A stretch of 6,863 nucleotides of DNA from Gallionellaceae bacterium. Its GTDB lineage: Bacteria; Pseudomonadota; Gammaproteobacteria; Burkholderiales; Gallionellaceae. The notes under the pieces are model-generated. The model saw nothing but the letters and a program-made list of their open reading frames with translations. It was not told the origin of the DNA and did no database searches. Positions 1 to 6,061 of the stretch are shown here, in pieces (the stretch's first letter is position 1; every line of letters starts with the position of its first letter). The stretch is from positions 1 to 6,863 of the forward strand of contig JAUSKS010000044.1 in assembly GCA_030646595.1 (NCBI GenBank), written 5' to 3'. The translations under genes were made by a program, and so were the position numbers.

Positions 1-162
1 GCGGTGGATTTTGGCTACGCGCACCTATTTATTAAAAAATCGACCATAAGCAATAACACCGGCGCAACAGGCACTGCCGACGCTGCCACGGTCGGAAATC
101 TGGTAGGCACCTACAAAAATAATGTACACATCCTGAGCGCACAGTACACTCACAGCTTCTAA
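1..162 (+). CDS. fadL: FadL-type outer-membrane fatty-acid transporter, C-terminal fragment
   Basis: Only the last 53 codons are in the window; the gene starts beyond the left edge. Frame 1 is open from base 1 to the TAA at 160-162. The peptide contains DFGYAHLFIKK, then a polar Ser/Asn/Thr/Gly-rich loop, then GTYKNNVHILSAQYTHSF. It therefore shows two amphipathic beta strands around an extracellular loop, and it ends in a C-terminal phenylalanine, the usual signal for outer-membrane beta-barrel assembly. In FadL-family transporters the equivalent tail forms the last barrel strands; the family moves long-chain fatty acids or other hydrophobic compounds across the outer membrane. The downstream beta-oxidation genes fit this role. 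A different OMPP1/FadL/TodX relative (aromatic hydrocarbon uptake) cannot be excluded from the tail alone. Confidence 0.8.
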   Translation, partial: AVDFGYAHLFIKKSTISNNTGATGTADAATVGNLVGTYKNNVHILSAQYTHSF

Positions 163-177
163 ATAATGTATTGATCC

Positions 178-209
178 AGGGAAGATGCAAGTCTTCCCTC
201 TTTTATTTT
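178..209 (+). terminator. Intrinsic terminator between fadL and fadN
   Basis: AGGGAAGAT (178-186) pairs with GTCTTCCCT (191-199): eight Watson-Crick pairs plus a closing T-G wobble, around a GCAA (GNRA-type) loop. The T-rich tract CTTTTATTTT (200-209) follows at once. This is a textbook Rho-independent terminator for the fadL transcript. It ends only 12 bases before the fadN ATG and touches its ribosome-binding region (GGGGGCGGA, 211-219), so fadN needs read-through or a promoter further upstream. It could also act as an attenuator. Confidence 0.85.
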
Positions 210-221
210 CGGGGGCGGAAC

Positions 222-2831
222 ATGGTTGAGAAATTCGTTATACGCAAGGCCGCTGTATTGGGCGCAGGTGTCATGGGCGCACAAATTGCCGCGCATCTGG
301 TAAACGCCAATGTGGAAACCTTGCTGTTTGAATTGCCTGCCACAGAGGGTGACCCTAACAACAATGTAAAAAAAGCGCTGGAAGGATTGAAAAAACTGGA
401 TCCCAGCCCAATCGCATCGCCTGCCAAGCTCACTTATATTCAGCCCGCCAATTACGAACAGCATCTCGACCTGCTGCGCGATTGTGATCTGGTGATTGAG
501 GCAATTGCCGAACGCATGGACTGGAAATCTGATCTGTACAAAAAAGTTGCACCCCATCTCGGCCCACACGGCATTTTTGCCAGCAATACTTCCGGCCTGT
601 CCATCAATCAATTGGCGCAGGCTTTTCCGGAGGCGCAGCGTCATCGTTTTTGCGGCATCCATTTTTTCAACCCACCGCGTTATATGCATCTGGTTGAGCT
701 GATTCCTTGCATCGGTACGGACGTAACCTTGCTGGACCAGCTGGAAGAATTTCTGGTATCCACGCTGGGCAAGGGTGTGGTACGCGCCAAAGACACACCT
801 AATTTTATCGCCAACCGCATCGGCGTATTTTCCTTGCTGGCCACAGTACATCATGCGCAGCGACTGGGCTTGGGTTTTGACACGGTCGATGCGCTGACCG
901 GACGCTACCTGGGCCGCCCCAAAAGTGCCACCTTCCGCACACTGGATGTGGTCGGGCTGGATGTGTTCACCCACGTCGTTAATACCATGCATGAAGGTCT
1001 GAGCGATGATCCCTGGCATCGTTATTTTTCTCCGCCAACCTGGCTGAGTAAGCTGATTGCGCTGGGCGCATTAGGGCAAAAAAGCAAACGCGGCATTTAT
1101 CAAAAAATCGGCAAAGAAATCCAGGTACTGGATTTAGCCACACAAGCTTATCGTCTGGCCGATGGCAAAGCCGATGATGCCGTAAAAGATATTTTGCGCG
1201 AACGCGATTGGGCGAAAAAATTATCCGCGCTACGCGCCAGCGCGCATCCGCAAGCGCAGTTTCTATGGGCGGTATTCCGCGATGTGTTTCACTACTGCGC
1301 ATTGCATCTGGCAGGCATAGCCAACAATGCGCGCGACCTGGATTTCGCCGTACGCTGGGGCTTTGGCTGGGATAGCGGTCCGTATGAAATCTGGCAAGCT
1401 GCGGGTTGGCAGCAAGTAGCAGGCTGGATCAATGCAGACATCGCGGCAGGTAAAGCCATGTCATCGGCAGCATTACCCGCTTGGGTCACCGAACCAGATC
1501 GCACGGGTGTACACACAACACAAGGCTCATTTTCACCCTCTCCCCCAACCCCTCTGAATGAAACAACTAGCCATTCGACTAGGCTGCCAGAGACCGCAGC
1601 CAAGTCGCTGGTTATCCCCCGGGGAGAGGGAGGAGCGCAGCGGAGGGAGAGGGCGGAATATCACCCCCGCTCCACACTCCCCGTCTACACCCGCCAACCC
1701 TATCCTGACCGCCTGTTAAGCGAGCCAGCCCATTATGGCGAAACCATATTTGAAAACGACGAAGTGCGCATGTGGCACACCGGCGATGACCTTGCCATCC
1801 TCAGCTTCAAAAGCAAAATGCACAGCATCAGCGATGTCGTATTGGACGGAATTTTGCGCGCAGTGGATGAAGCCGAAGCAAACTGGCGCGCGCTGATTAT
1901 CTGGCAGACCGAACCCCCATTTTCTGCCGGCGCTAATTTATTACTATTGATGCAAGCCGTGCAGGAAACCGCTGACCAGCCTGCGGGTGTACTCGACAAA
2001 CTCAAAGGCGCAGCCCAGCGCGTCAAATATACCGTGGCAGGCGGCGGTGGACTAGGTGCGATTGTTAATGCCGCAACCGGCCATGTGCCACGCGTGGAAG
2101 ATGTAGTGGCAAAATTTCAGCAAGTCTCGCAACGCCTGAAATATGCCATGGTGCCCACCATCGCCGCAGTGGACGGATTGGCACTCGGCGGTGGCTGCGA
2201 ATTTTCCATCCACTGCACACGCATCGTTGCCTCGCTGGAAAGTTATATCGGCCTGGTCGAAGTCGGCGTCGGCCTGTTGCCCGCCGGTGGCGGCTGCAAG
2301 GAAATGGCACAACGCGCCGCAGCAGAAGCTCAGCGTTTCTCCACCGATGGCCGTGTGGATGTCTTCCCCTTCCTGCGCCGCTATTTCCAGAATATCGCCA
2401 TGGGTCAAGTGGGTAAAAGCGCAGAGCAAGCGCGCGACATGGGCTATCTACAACAATCCGACCGCATCGTCATGAATCGTTTTGAACTGCTGCACATCGC
2501 CAAACAGGAAGCGCGCGCGCTGATCGCCACTGCCTATCGCCCACCCATGATGCAACGCCAGATTGCAGTGGCAGGCAGAACCGGCATCGCCACCTTCAAG
2601 GCCTCCATGGTCAACATGCTGGAAGGCGGTTTCATTTCCGAACATGACTACAACATCGGCTGCCGCGTCGCTGAAACGATGTGTGGCGGCGATGTGGAAG
2701 CAGGCAGCCTGGTGGATGAAGAATGGCTGCTGGATTTGGAGCGGCGTAATTTTATGGCGTTGCTTGCGACGGATAAGACCAAGGCAAGGATTGAACATAT
2801 GCTGAAGAATGGGAAGCCGTTGCGGAATTAG
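222..2831 (+). CDS. fadN: FadN-type bifunctional 3-hydroxyacyl-CoA dehydrogenase / enoyl-CoA hydratase
   Basis: The 869-residue cytoplasmic enzyme should carry out two beta-oxidation steps: hydration of 2-enoyl-CoA and NAD-dependent oxidation of 3-hydroxyacyl-CoA. The N-terminal dehydrogenase has a Rossmann motif GAGVMG (14-19), SNTSGLSI (121-128), and the catalytic pair His147 (HFFNPP) and Glu159, spaced 12 apart as in FadB. The C-terminal crotonase domain has FSAGANL (567-573), LALGGGCE ending at Glu660, and Glu680 in VEVGVGLLPAGGG. The two Glu are 20 apart, as in crotonase. The dehydrogenase-first order matches Bacillus FadN and differs from FadB/FadJ. ATG 222 is preferred over TTG 171 because the terminator lies between them, GGGGGCGGA sits just upstream of the ATG, and the protein then starts right at the Rossmann fold. 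Residues about 437-480 are an unusual in-frame linker insertion. Product confidence is high; the symbol rests on architecture. Confidence 0.93.
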   Translation: MVEKFVIRKAAVLGAGVMGAQIAAHLVNANVETLLFELPATEGDPNNNVKKALEGLKKLDPSPIASPAKLTYIQPANYEQHLDLLRDCDLVIEAIAERMDWKSDLYKKVAPHLGPHGIFASNTSGLSINQLAQAFPEAQRHRFCGIHFFNPPRYMHLVELIPCIGTDVTLLDQLEEFLVSTLGKGVVRAKDTPNFIANRIGVFSLLATVHHAQRLGLGFDTVDALTGRYLGRPKSATFRTLDVVGLDVFTHVVNTMHEGLSDDPWHRYFSPPTWLSKLIALGALGQKSKRGIYQKIGKEIQVLDLATQAYRLADGKADDAVKDILRERDWAKKLSALRASAHPQAQFLWAVFRDVFHYCALHLAGIANNARDLDFAVRWGFGWDSGPYEIWQAAGWQQVAGWINADIAAGKAMSSAALPAWVTEPDRTGVHTTQGSFSPSPPTPLNETTSHSTRLPETAAKSLVIPRGEGGAQRRERAEYHPRSTLPVYTRQPYPDRLLSEPAHYGETIFENDEVRMWHTGDDLAILSFKSKMHSISDVVLDGILRAVDEAEANWRALIIWQTEPPFSAGANLLLLMQAVQETADQPAGVLDKLKGAAQRVKYTVAGGGGLGAIVNAATGHVPRVEDVVAKFQQVSQRLKYAMVPTIAAVDGLALGGGCEFSIHCTRIVASLESYIGLVEVGVGLLPAGGGCKEMAQRAAAEAQRFSTDGRVDVFPFLRRYFQNIAMGQVGKSAEQARDMGYLQQSDRIVMNRFELLHIAKQEARALIATAYRPPMMQRQIAVAGRTGIATFKASMVNMLEGGFISEHDYNIGCRVAETMCGGDVEAGSLVDEEWLLDLERRNFMALLATDKTKARIEHMLKNGKPLRN
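1531..1659 (+). repeat. Self-complementary repeat-like insertion inside the fadN linker
   Basis: This stretch of about 129 bases encodes a low-complexity, Pro/Ser/Thr then Arg/Gly/Glu-rich segment unlike the rest of FadN. It is a nested inverted repeat. CCCTCTCCC (1536-1544) is complementary to GGGAGAGGG at 1622-1630 and again at 1645-1653; with flanks, 1531-1544 matches 1645-1658 at 12 of 14 positions. Inside are AACTAG/CTGGTT (1565-1570/1608-1613, one wobble), CGACT/AGTCG (1576-1580/1603-1607) and GGCTGC/GCAGCC (1582-1587/1596-1601). CCCCCGGGG lies at 1616-1624. The C/T-rich-to-G/A-rich layout resembles dispersed palindromic repeats normally found between genes. The exact ends are inferred. 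Confidence 0.7.
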
Positions 2832-2867
2832 GAATGTAGATGCTATATCTTGACGCGGAGAATAAAA

Positions 2868-3461
2868 GTGGCTGACACGTTGATATTTGTCGATGGGGAA
2901 AATTTGTCTATACGCTACCAGGAAATGATTAAAGCTGGGAGAGTTCCAGCGCCAGACAATATCGTCATTGAAAATTGCTTTGTGTGGAACCCTCGCATTT
3001 TGCTCGACGCCTCATGGGACATTAAGCGGCTTGCCTATTACACCAGCGTGGTGGGAGATGATAAAAAGATCAGTGCGGTACGTGAGAAAATTTCTTCCAT
3101 ATTTTTTTCGTGTCAAAGCGGGGCAGGTGACCACACAAGAACAACTACTGGCCAGTTCGTTCCTTTTGTAAGGAAAAAATCCAGCAGGTCAAAGAAGGAA
3201 AGTGTATGTGATATTGCGATTGCAGTAGATGTGATGCGCGAATGTTATAGAGATCACGCTGATACGATTTGGGTGTTTAGTGGTGATGGTGATTTCATCC
3301 AGCTTTTCCAAGAAGTTGTGCATAGCGGAAAACGAGCTTACGCATCTGCACTTTCATCTGGACTGAATAGCGAGATACGCTTTGTAGTAGATGAGTTTCG
3401 TCTTCTCGATAAATATTTTTTTGTCGAAGAGCCAGCGAGTTCAACAGGCTCGACCGTTTAA
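2868..3461 (+). CDS. NYN-domain (PIN-like, LabA/DUF88 type) putative RNase
   Basis: This 197-residue soluble protein has the NYN layout. An N-terminal strand ends in an acidic residue (LIFVDGEN, Asp9). Later come CDIAIAVD (Asp115, Asp121) and VFSGDGDF (Asp140, Asp142), followed by a glycine and strand (HSGKRAYA). These acidic clusters form the metal site in NYN/PIN-fold nucleases, so RNA cleavage is the likely activity; the substrate is unknown. The middle (about 85-112) is basic and Ser/Thr-rich, possibly an RNA-contacting insert. GTG 2868 was chosen because GGAG (2857-2860) lies 7 bases upstream and the protein then begins at the first core strand; TTG 2850 in the same frame lacks this. It starts 36 bases after fadN with no visible promoter, and it looks more A+T-rich than fadN, consistent with transfer. 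No adjacent antitoxin is evident. Confidence 0.8.
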   Translation: MADTLIFVDGENLSIRYQEMIKAGRVPAPDNIVIENCFVWNPRILLDASWDIKRLAYYTSVVGDDKKISAVREKISSIFFSCQSGAGDHTRTTTGQFVPFVRKKSSRSKKESVCDIAIAVDVMRECYRDHADTIWVFSGDGDFIQLFQEVVHSGKRAYASALSSGLNSEIRFVVDEFRLLDKYFFVEEPASSTGSTV

Positions 3462-3476
3462 TTTTGAATTGCTAGG

Positions 3477-3506
3477 GTAGGGCGGATGAGCGTAGCGTTA
3501 TCCGCC
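3477..3506 (+). repeat. REP-like palindrome with GTAG head
   Basis: GTAG (3477-3480) is followed directly by GGCGGATGA (3481-3489), an 8-base loop GCGTAGCG, and TTATCCGCC (3498-3506). The arms pair at all nine positions, with one G-T wobble. A GTAG/GGAG head plus an imperfect hairpin is the signature of REP elements mobilised by RAYT (TnpA-REP) transposases, and this sequence type is a common intergenic repeat in proteobacteria. It lies between the NYN gene and the small ORF before fic, and could also stabilise the NYN mRNA 3' end. No RAYT gene is in the window. Confidence 0.7.
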
Positions 3507-3512
3507 GAATGA

Positions 3513-3704
3513 ATGAATAAACAAATCAGGAATGCCGCCAAATTGCTGCCCAAGCCGATCAAACCGTTAAAACGGCTTGTGCCTGCTGATGTTGTCGCTG
3601 TTATACGCAGAGACCGCAATTTCTGCACAGTAAACTTCTCCAAGGAAGTAATAGAGGACGTACCACGGTTTAAATCGAGAAAGCATGATGATGAGCCCCG
3701 ATGA
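3513..3704 (+). CDS. Small basic protein overlapping fic; candidate antitoxin
   Basis: This 63-residue ORF ends 20 bases inside the fic gene, a layout typical of translationally coupled antitoxin-toxin pairs. It is rich in Lys/Arg/Pro at the start (KLLPKPIKPLKRL). A more structured middle (VPADVVAVIRRDRNFCTVNF) looks like strand-helix-strand, and a charged tail follows. I do not recognise a family, and I find no clear (S/T)xxxE(G/N) Fic-inhibitory helix in it. No good ribosome-binding site precedes ATG 3513; the REP-like hairpin ends only 6 bases upstream and may have displaced it. The call rests on its position and composition. It could be a regulator of fic or a spurious ORF. Confidence 0.5.
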   Translation: MNKQIRNAAKLLPKPIKPLKRLVPADVVAVIRRDRNFCTVNFSKEVIEDVPRFKSRKHDDEPR

Positions 3705-4335
3705 CCGTTATGATGTTTCCGGTTTGACTGAAGTGCAGTTTGAACCCGGTTCGAATGGCCAGGTGTTAAAAAATCTGCTCGGCATTACTTCATCAGCCGA
3801 GATGGATATTGTAGAGGCTTCTGCTTTGGTGAAGGCTATGGACAGCTTGGTCAGAATGTACGATGAGGCGCATCGCTTTACAGTCAGTGATGTGTGTAAA
3901 TTTCACCGTTTATGGCTGGGCGATATTTACGCTTGGGCGGGCGAGTATCGGCAGGCGAATGTGAGTAAGGGCGATTTCATGTTTGCGGCGGCTGGGCGAG
4001 TGCCAGTATTGATGCTTGAATTTGAGCGGGATGTGTTGGCACGTTACACGCCATGCAATTTTAAGGGACGCGACAAGGTGGTGTGCGCGCTGGCCGAGGC
4101 GCATGTGGAGCTGGTATTGATTCACCCCTTCCGGGAAGGAAATGGCAGAGCTGCGCGCGTGTTGTCTACTTTAATGGCCTTGCAAGCCGGTTTGCCGTTT
4201 CTGGATTTCAGTGCGGTTGCCAGCAAGAAAAAGGAAAGCTACTTTGCGGCGGTGCGGGCTGGGCTGGATAGGGACTACTGCCCGATGGAGAAAATCTTCG
4301 CTGAAGTTATCGAGCGGAGCGTCGCGGAGTCTTGA
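3685..4335 (+). CDS. Fic/DOC family protein, probable AMP transferase toxin
   Basis: The 216-residue protein has the full Fic active-site motif HPFREGNGRAAR (147-158). His147 is the expected general base, Glu151 the metal ligand, and Gly-Asn-Gly-Arg the phosphate-binding loop. WAGEYRQANVSK (84-95) provides the beta-hairpin flap that positions the target side chain. Fic proteins usually transfer AMP from ATP to a hydroxyl of a target protein (for example DNA gyrase or GTPases); the target here is unknown. The region before the core (QVLKNLLGITSSAEMD, 26-41) and the tail ending ERSVAES look complete for a short Fic. I see no canonical (S/T)xxxE(G/N) inhibitory helix within it; TSSAEM (35-40) is the nearest. 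Control may therefore come from a separate protein, perhaps the overlapping upstream ORF. Start chosen: first of three consecutive ATGs; SD is weak. Confidence 0.9.
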   Translation: MMMSPDDRYDVSGLTEVQFEPGSNGQVLKNLLGITSSAEMDIVEASALVKAMDSLVRMYDEAHRFTVSDVCKFHRLWLGDIYAWAGEYRQANVSKGDFMFAAAGRVPVLMLEFERDVLARYTPCNFKGRDKVVCALAEAHVELVLIHPFREGNGRAARVLSTLMALQAGLPFLDFSAVASKKKESYFAAVRAGLDRDYCPMEKIFAEVIERSVAES

Positions 4336-4492
4336 TGGGCGCACTTTCGGAGCTGAGCGTTTTGGCGATGGACGCGACTGGCGCGCCAGTTTCGATGGCG
4401 GTTGAACTGGACACGTTGATTACCAGCATCTTCCGGTATTGCTCCAGAGTACGCAGATAAGGGTTGGTTTGGATGAGCGATTTTTTTTGCAT
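4307..4492 (-). CDS. Small convergent hypothetical protein
   Basis: This 61-residue minus-strand ORF overlaps the 3' end of fic by 29 bases, tail to tail. It begins MQKKSLIQTNPYLRTLEQY and continues RKMLVINVSSSTAIETG, which looks like a real amphipathic fold rather than a shadow; the N-terminal half resembles small conserved hypothetical proteins of bacteria. The C-terminal part is Ser/Ala/Arg-rich and probably disordered. STAIET resembles the Fic-inhibitory pattern (S/T)xxxE(G/N) except for the final Thr. The start codon is followed by a run of eight A on the minus strand (4481-4488), a possible slippage site. No convincing ribosome-binding site is visible. The opposite-strand alternative (4335-4460, 41 codons) reads less like a protein. 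Confidence 0.5.
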   Translation of the reverse strand: MQKKSLIQTNPYLRTLEQYRKMLVINVSSSTAIETGAPVASIAKTLSSESAPIKTPRRSAR

Positions 4493-4587
4493 GGGCTCAT
4501 GATAGCAACTTTGTGAAATCGTTCAACCACTTTGAGATGGGTTTGCTAGTGCAACACGATGAGGAAGTTTGCTATTCGTAAATCAAC

Positions 4588-5692
4588 ATGACGCCGCCGC
4601 TTATCCCACAAGACGATTTCAACGAGATCACGCAACTAATCCATGCTGCGCGGCAGCGTGCGGTACAGGCAGTGAATACGGCGTTGATCGAATTGTATTG
4701 GCAGGTGGGGCAGTTCATCAGCCGCAAGATCGAGCAGGCGGAATGGGGCGACGGCGTGGTGGCGCAATTGGCTGAACATCTGGCGCGCACGCAGCCGGGG
4801 CTGCGCGGTTTTACCCGTAGCAATTTGTTCCGAATGCGCAAGTTTTATGAGACTTATCAGGGGGATGAAATTGTCGCGCCACTGGTGCGACAATTGTCGT
4901 GGTCGCACAACATCATCATTCTTAACCAAGGAAAAAGGCCGGAAGAACGCGAATTTTACCTGCGCCTCGCCATCCGCGAACAGTGGGGCAAGCGGGAGCT
5001 GGAACGCCAGCTTAAAACCGCCTTGTTCGAGCGCACGGTGCTCAATCCGGTAAAAGTGTCAGCAGTGGTGTCACAAACTCCCCCCGATGTTTTGGGCGTG
5101 TTTAAGGACAGCTACATGGTCGAATTCCTCGACCTGCCGCAAGGTCATGCCGAGGCGGATTTGCATCAAGGCTTGTTGCAGCGACTCAAGGATTTTTTGA
5201 TCGAGCTGGGGCGGGATTTCTGTTTTGTGGGCAGTGAATATCCGCTGCAAGTAGGTGGCCGGGACTTTGCGCTTGATCTGTTGTTTTTTCACCGCGGATT
5301 GAATTGCCTAGTTGCCATTGAACTGAAAGTTGGGCGTTTTGAGCCGGAGTATCTGGGTAAGCTAGGCTTTTATCTTGAAGCACTGGACCGGGATGTGAAA
5401 AAACCGCACGAACAACCCGCTATTGGTGTGCTGTTATGTGCGAGCAAGGATAAAGAGGTAGTGATATGCACTGAGCCGCAGCCTTTCTCCCGCACTGATC
5501 GCAGAGTATCAAACGCAGTTGCCAGACAAGGCTTTGCTGCAAGCCAAGCTGCATGAGTTTTACTTGCAGAATGTAACGGATGAAAATTCAGAAAATGAAG
5601 ATAAGATGGAAGACGAGGAATTGAATGCTATTGCCGACGCGCGCTTGAAGGACGGAAAACGGCCAGTGAAGGTTAAGCTCAGCAAGCTATAA
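4588..5692 (+). pseudogene. DUF1016/YhcG-type PD-(D/E)XK nuclease, frameshifted near its C-terminus
   Basis: Read through one frameshift, this gives about 368 residues, the usual length of the YhcG family. The helical N-terminal domain (about 10-140) has the family stretches ALIELYWQVGQFISRK and FTRSNLFRMRKFYETY, and VRQLSWSHNIIIL. The nuclease domain carries Asp230 (FALDLLFF) and Glu245-x-Lys247 (AIELKVG), the PD-(D/E)XK metal site. After KDKEVV (to 5463) the first frame changes to unrelated sequence and stops at 5556. A second frame resumes the expected family sequence with YALSRSLSPALIAEYQTQLP from 5465, then an acidic tail, ending at TAA 5690-5692. Two bases appear lost (GTG-GAA-TAT expected, GTGATAT seen). 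The 322-residue truncated form keeps the active site, so partial function is possible. The gene has no clear SD before ATG 4588. The nuclease's role is unproved; relatives occur near restriction and defence genes. Confidence 0.85.
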
Positions 5693-5703
5693 GGCACGAT
5701 TCT

Positions 5704-5724
5704 GCATGAAACACAGCATGAAAC
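5704..5724. repeat. Short direct repeat GCATGAAAC x2
   Basis: GCATGAAAC occurs at 5704-5712 and again at 5716-5724, offset by 12 bases, in the 132-base gap between the broken nuclease gene and the antitoxin. It is upstream of the toxin-antitoxin promoter and could be a protein-binding site or a chance duplication. No promoter-like element overlaps it. Confidence 0.4.
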
Positions 5725-5786
5725 CGGGCCAGCATCACAATAGCTCCGCGATGGGGGAGGCGGTATATTTTTTTTGCGCGCTAGTG

Positions 5787-5820
5787 TATAATATGACCAG
5801 AATTATGACCATAAGGAGAG
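5787..5820 (+). promoter_or_regulatory. Promoter -10, repeat operator and SD of the antitoxin-toxin operon
   Basis: A perfect -10 hexamer TATAAT lies at 5787-5792, but no good -35 is visible (TATATT at 17-base spacing), so activation or an A/T-rich upstream element may matter. The 8-base direct repeat TATGACCA occurs at 5792-5799 and 5804-5811, 12 bases apart and overlapping the -10 and the start of the transcript. ATAAT (5788-5792) and ATTAT (5802-5806) form a small inverted repeat over the same site. Antitoxins of this family repress their own operons by binding such repeats at the promoter. AAGGAG (5813-5818) is a strong SD 6 bases before the ATG. Confidence 0.65.
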
Positions 5821-5824
5821 CACC

Positions 5825-6058
5825 ATGAGCACCGTTAATCTGGCAACCGCCAAAGCGCAGTTGAGCGAGTTGATTTACCGTGCCGAGAGCGGCGAAGAAA
5901 TTTTGGTGACGCGGCATGGTCAGCCGGTGGTGCGTATTTCTGCGGTGCAACAGCCAAAGAAGCGGATAGCGTCACGCGCTGCATTCCGCGCCTCCCTTCC
6001 TGGCTGGTCGCAGGATAGTGCAAAGCTGATCCGCGCCATGCGCGACGAGGAGCGTTAG
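5825..6058 (+). CDS. Phd/YefM-family antitoxin
   Basis: The 77-residue protein opens with MSTVNLATAKAQLSELI, continues with AESGEEILVTRHGQPVVRIS, and ends in a basic/charged tail. This is the Phd/YefM pattern: the N-terminal half (about 1-42) forms the dimeric DNA-binding fold, and the C-terminal part (about 45-77) is flexible until it wraps the toxin. It should neutralise the downstream PIN toxin and repress the operon at the repeats just upstream. The TAG stop is separated from the toxin start by 3 bases, so translation is likely coupled. The length is typical and the SD (AAGGAG) is strong. Confidence 0.92.
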   Translation: MSTVNLATAKAQLSELIYRAESGEEILVTRHGQPVVRISAVQQPKKRIASRAAFRASLPGWSQDSAKLIRAMRDEER

Positions 6059-6061
6059 GTC

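Noticed and set aside
171..221. TTG start at 171 extending FadN by 17 residues
   Set aside because: The extension would read through the terminator hairpin and T-tract and adds sequence before the normal start of the Rossmann fold. ATG 222 has a G-rich SD region directly upstream.
159..1019. Long minus-strand open frame of 286 codons
   Set aside because: It lies wholly opposite the fadN dehydrogenase domain, whose catalytic motifs are intact. The translation is Gln/Cys/His-rich with no recognisable domain, so it is a coding shadow.
2052..2798. Minus-strand open frames of 81, 116 and 125 codons opposite the hydratase domain
   Set aside because: All mirror a well-conserved crotonase sequence on the plus strand and show no domain or SD of their own.
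4335..4460. 41-codon plus-strand ORF overlapping the fic stop
   Set aside because: It has a TGATG overlap with fic, but the peptide has no recognisable features and the opposite strand reads more like a real protein.
4542..4582. Short ORF just upstream of the YhcG-type gene
   Set aside because: It is under 15 codons from its ATG with no SD and no recognisable sequence; no support for a leader peptide.
5734..5774. Possible terminator before the toxin-antitoxin promoter (CCGC...GCGG then a T run)
   Set aside because: The stem is only four base pairs with a 10-base loop and the T run does not follow directly; too weak to call.
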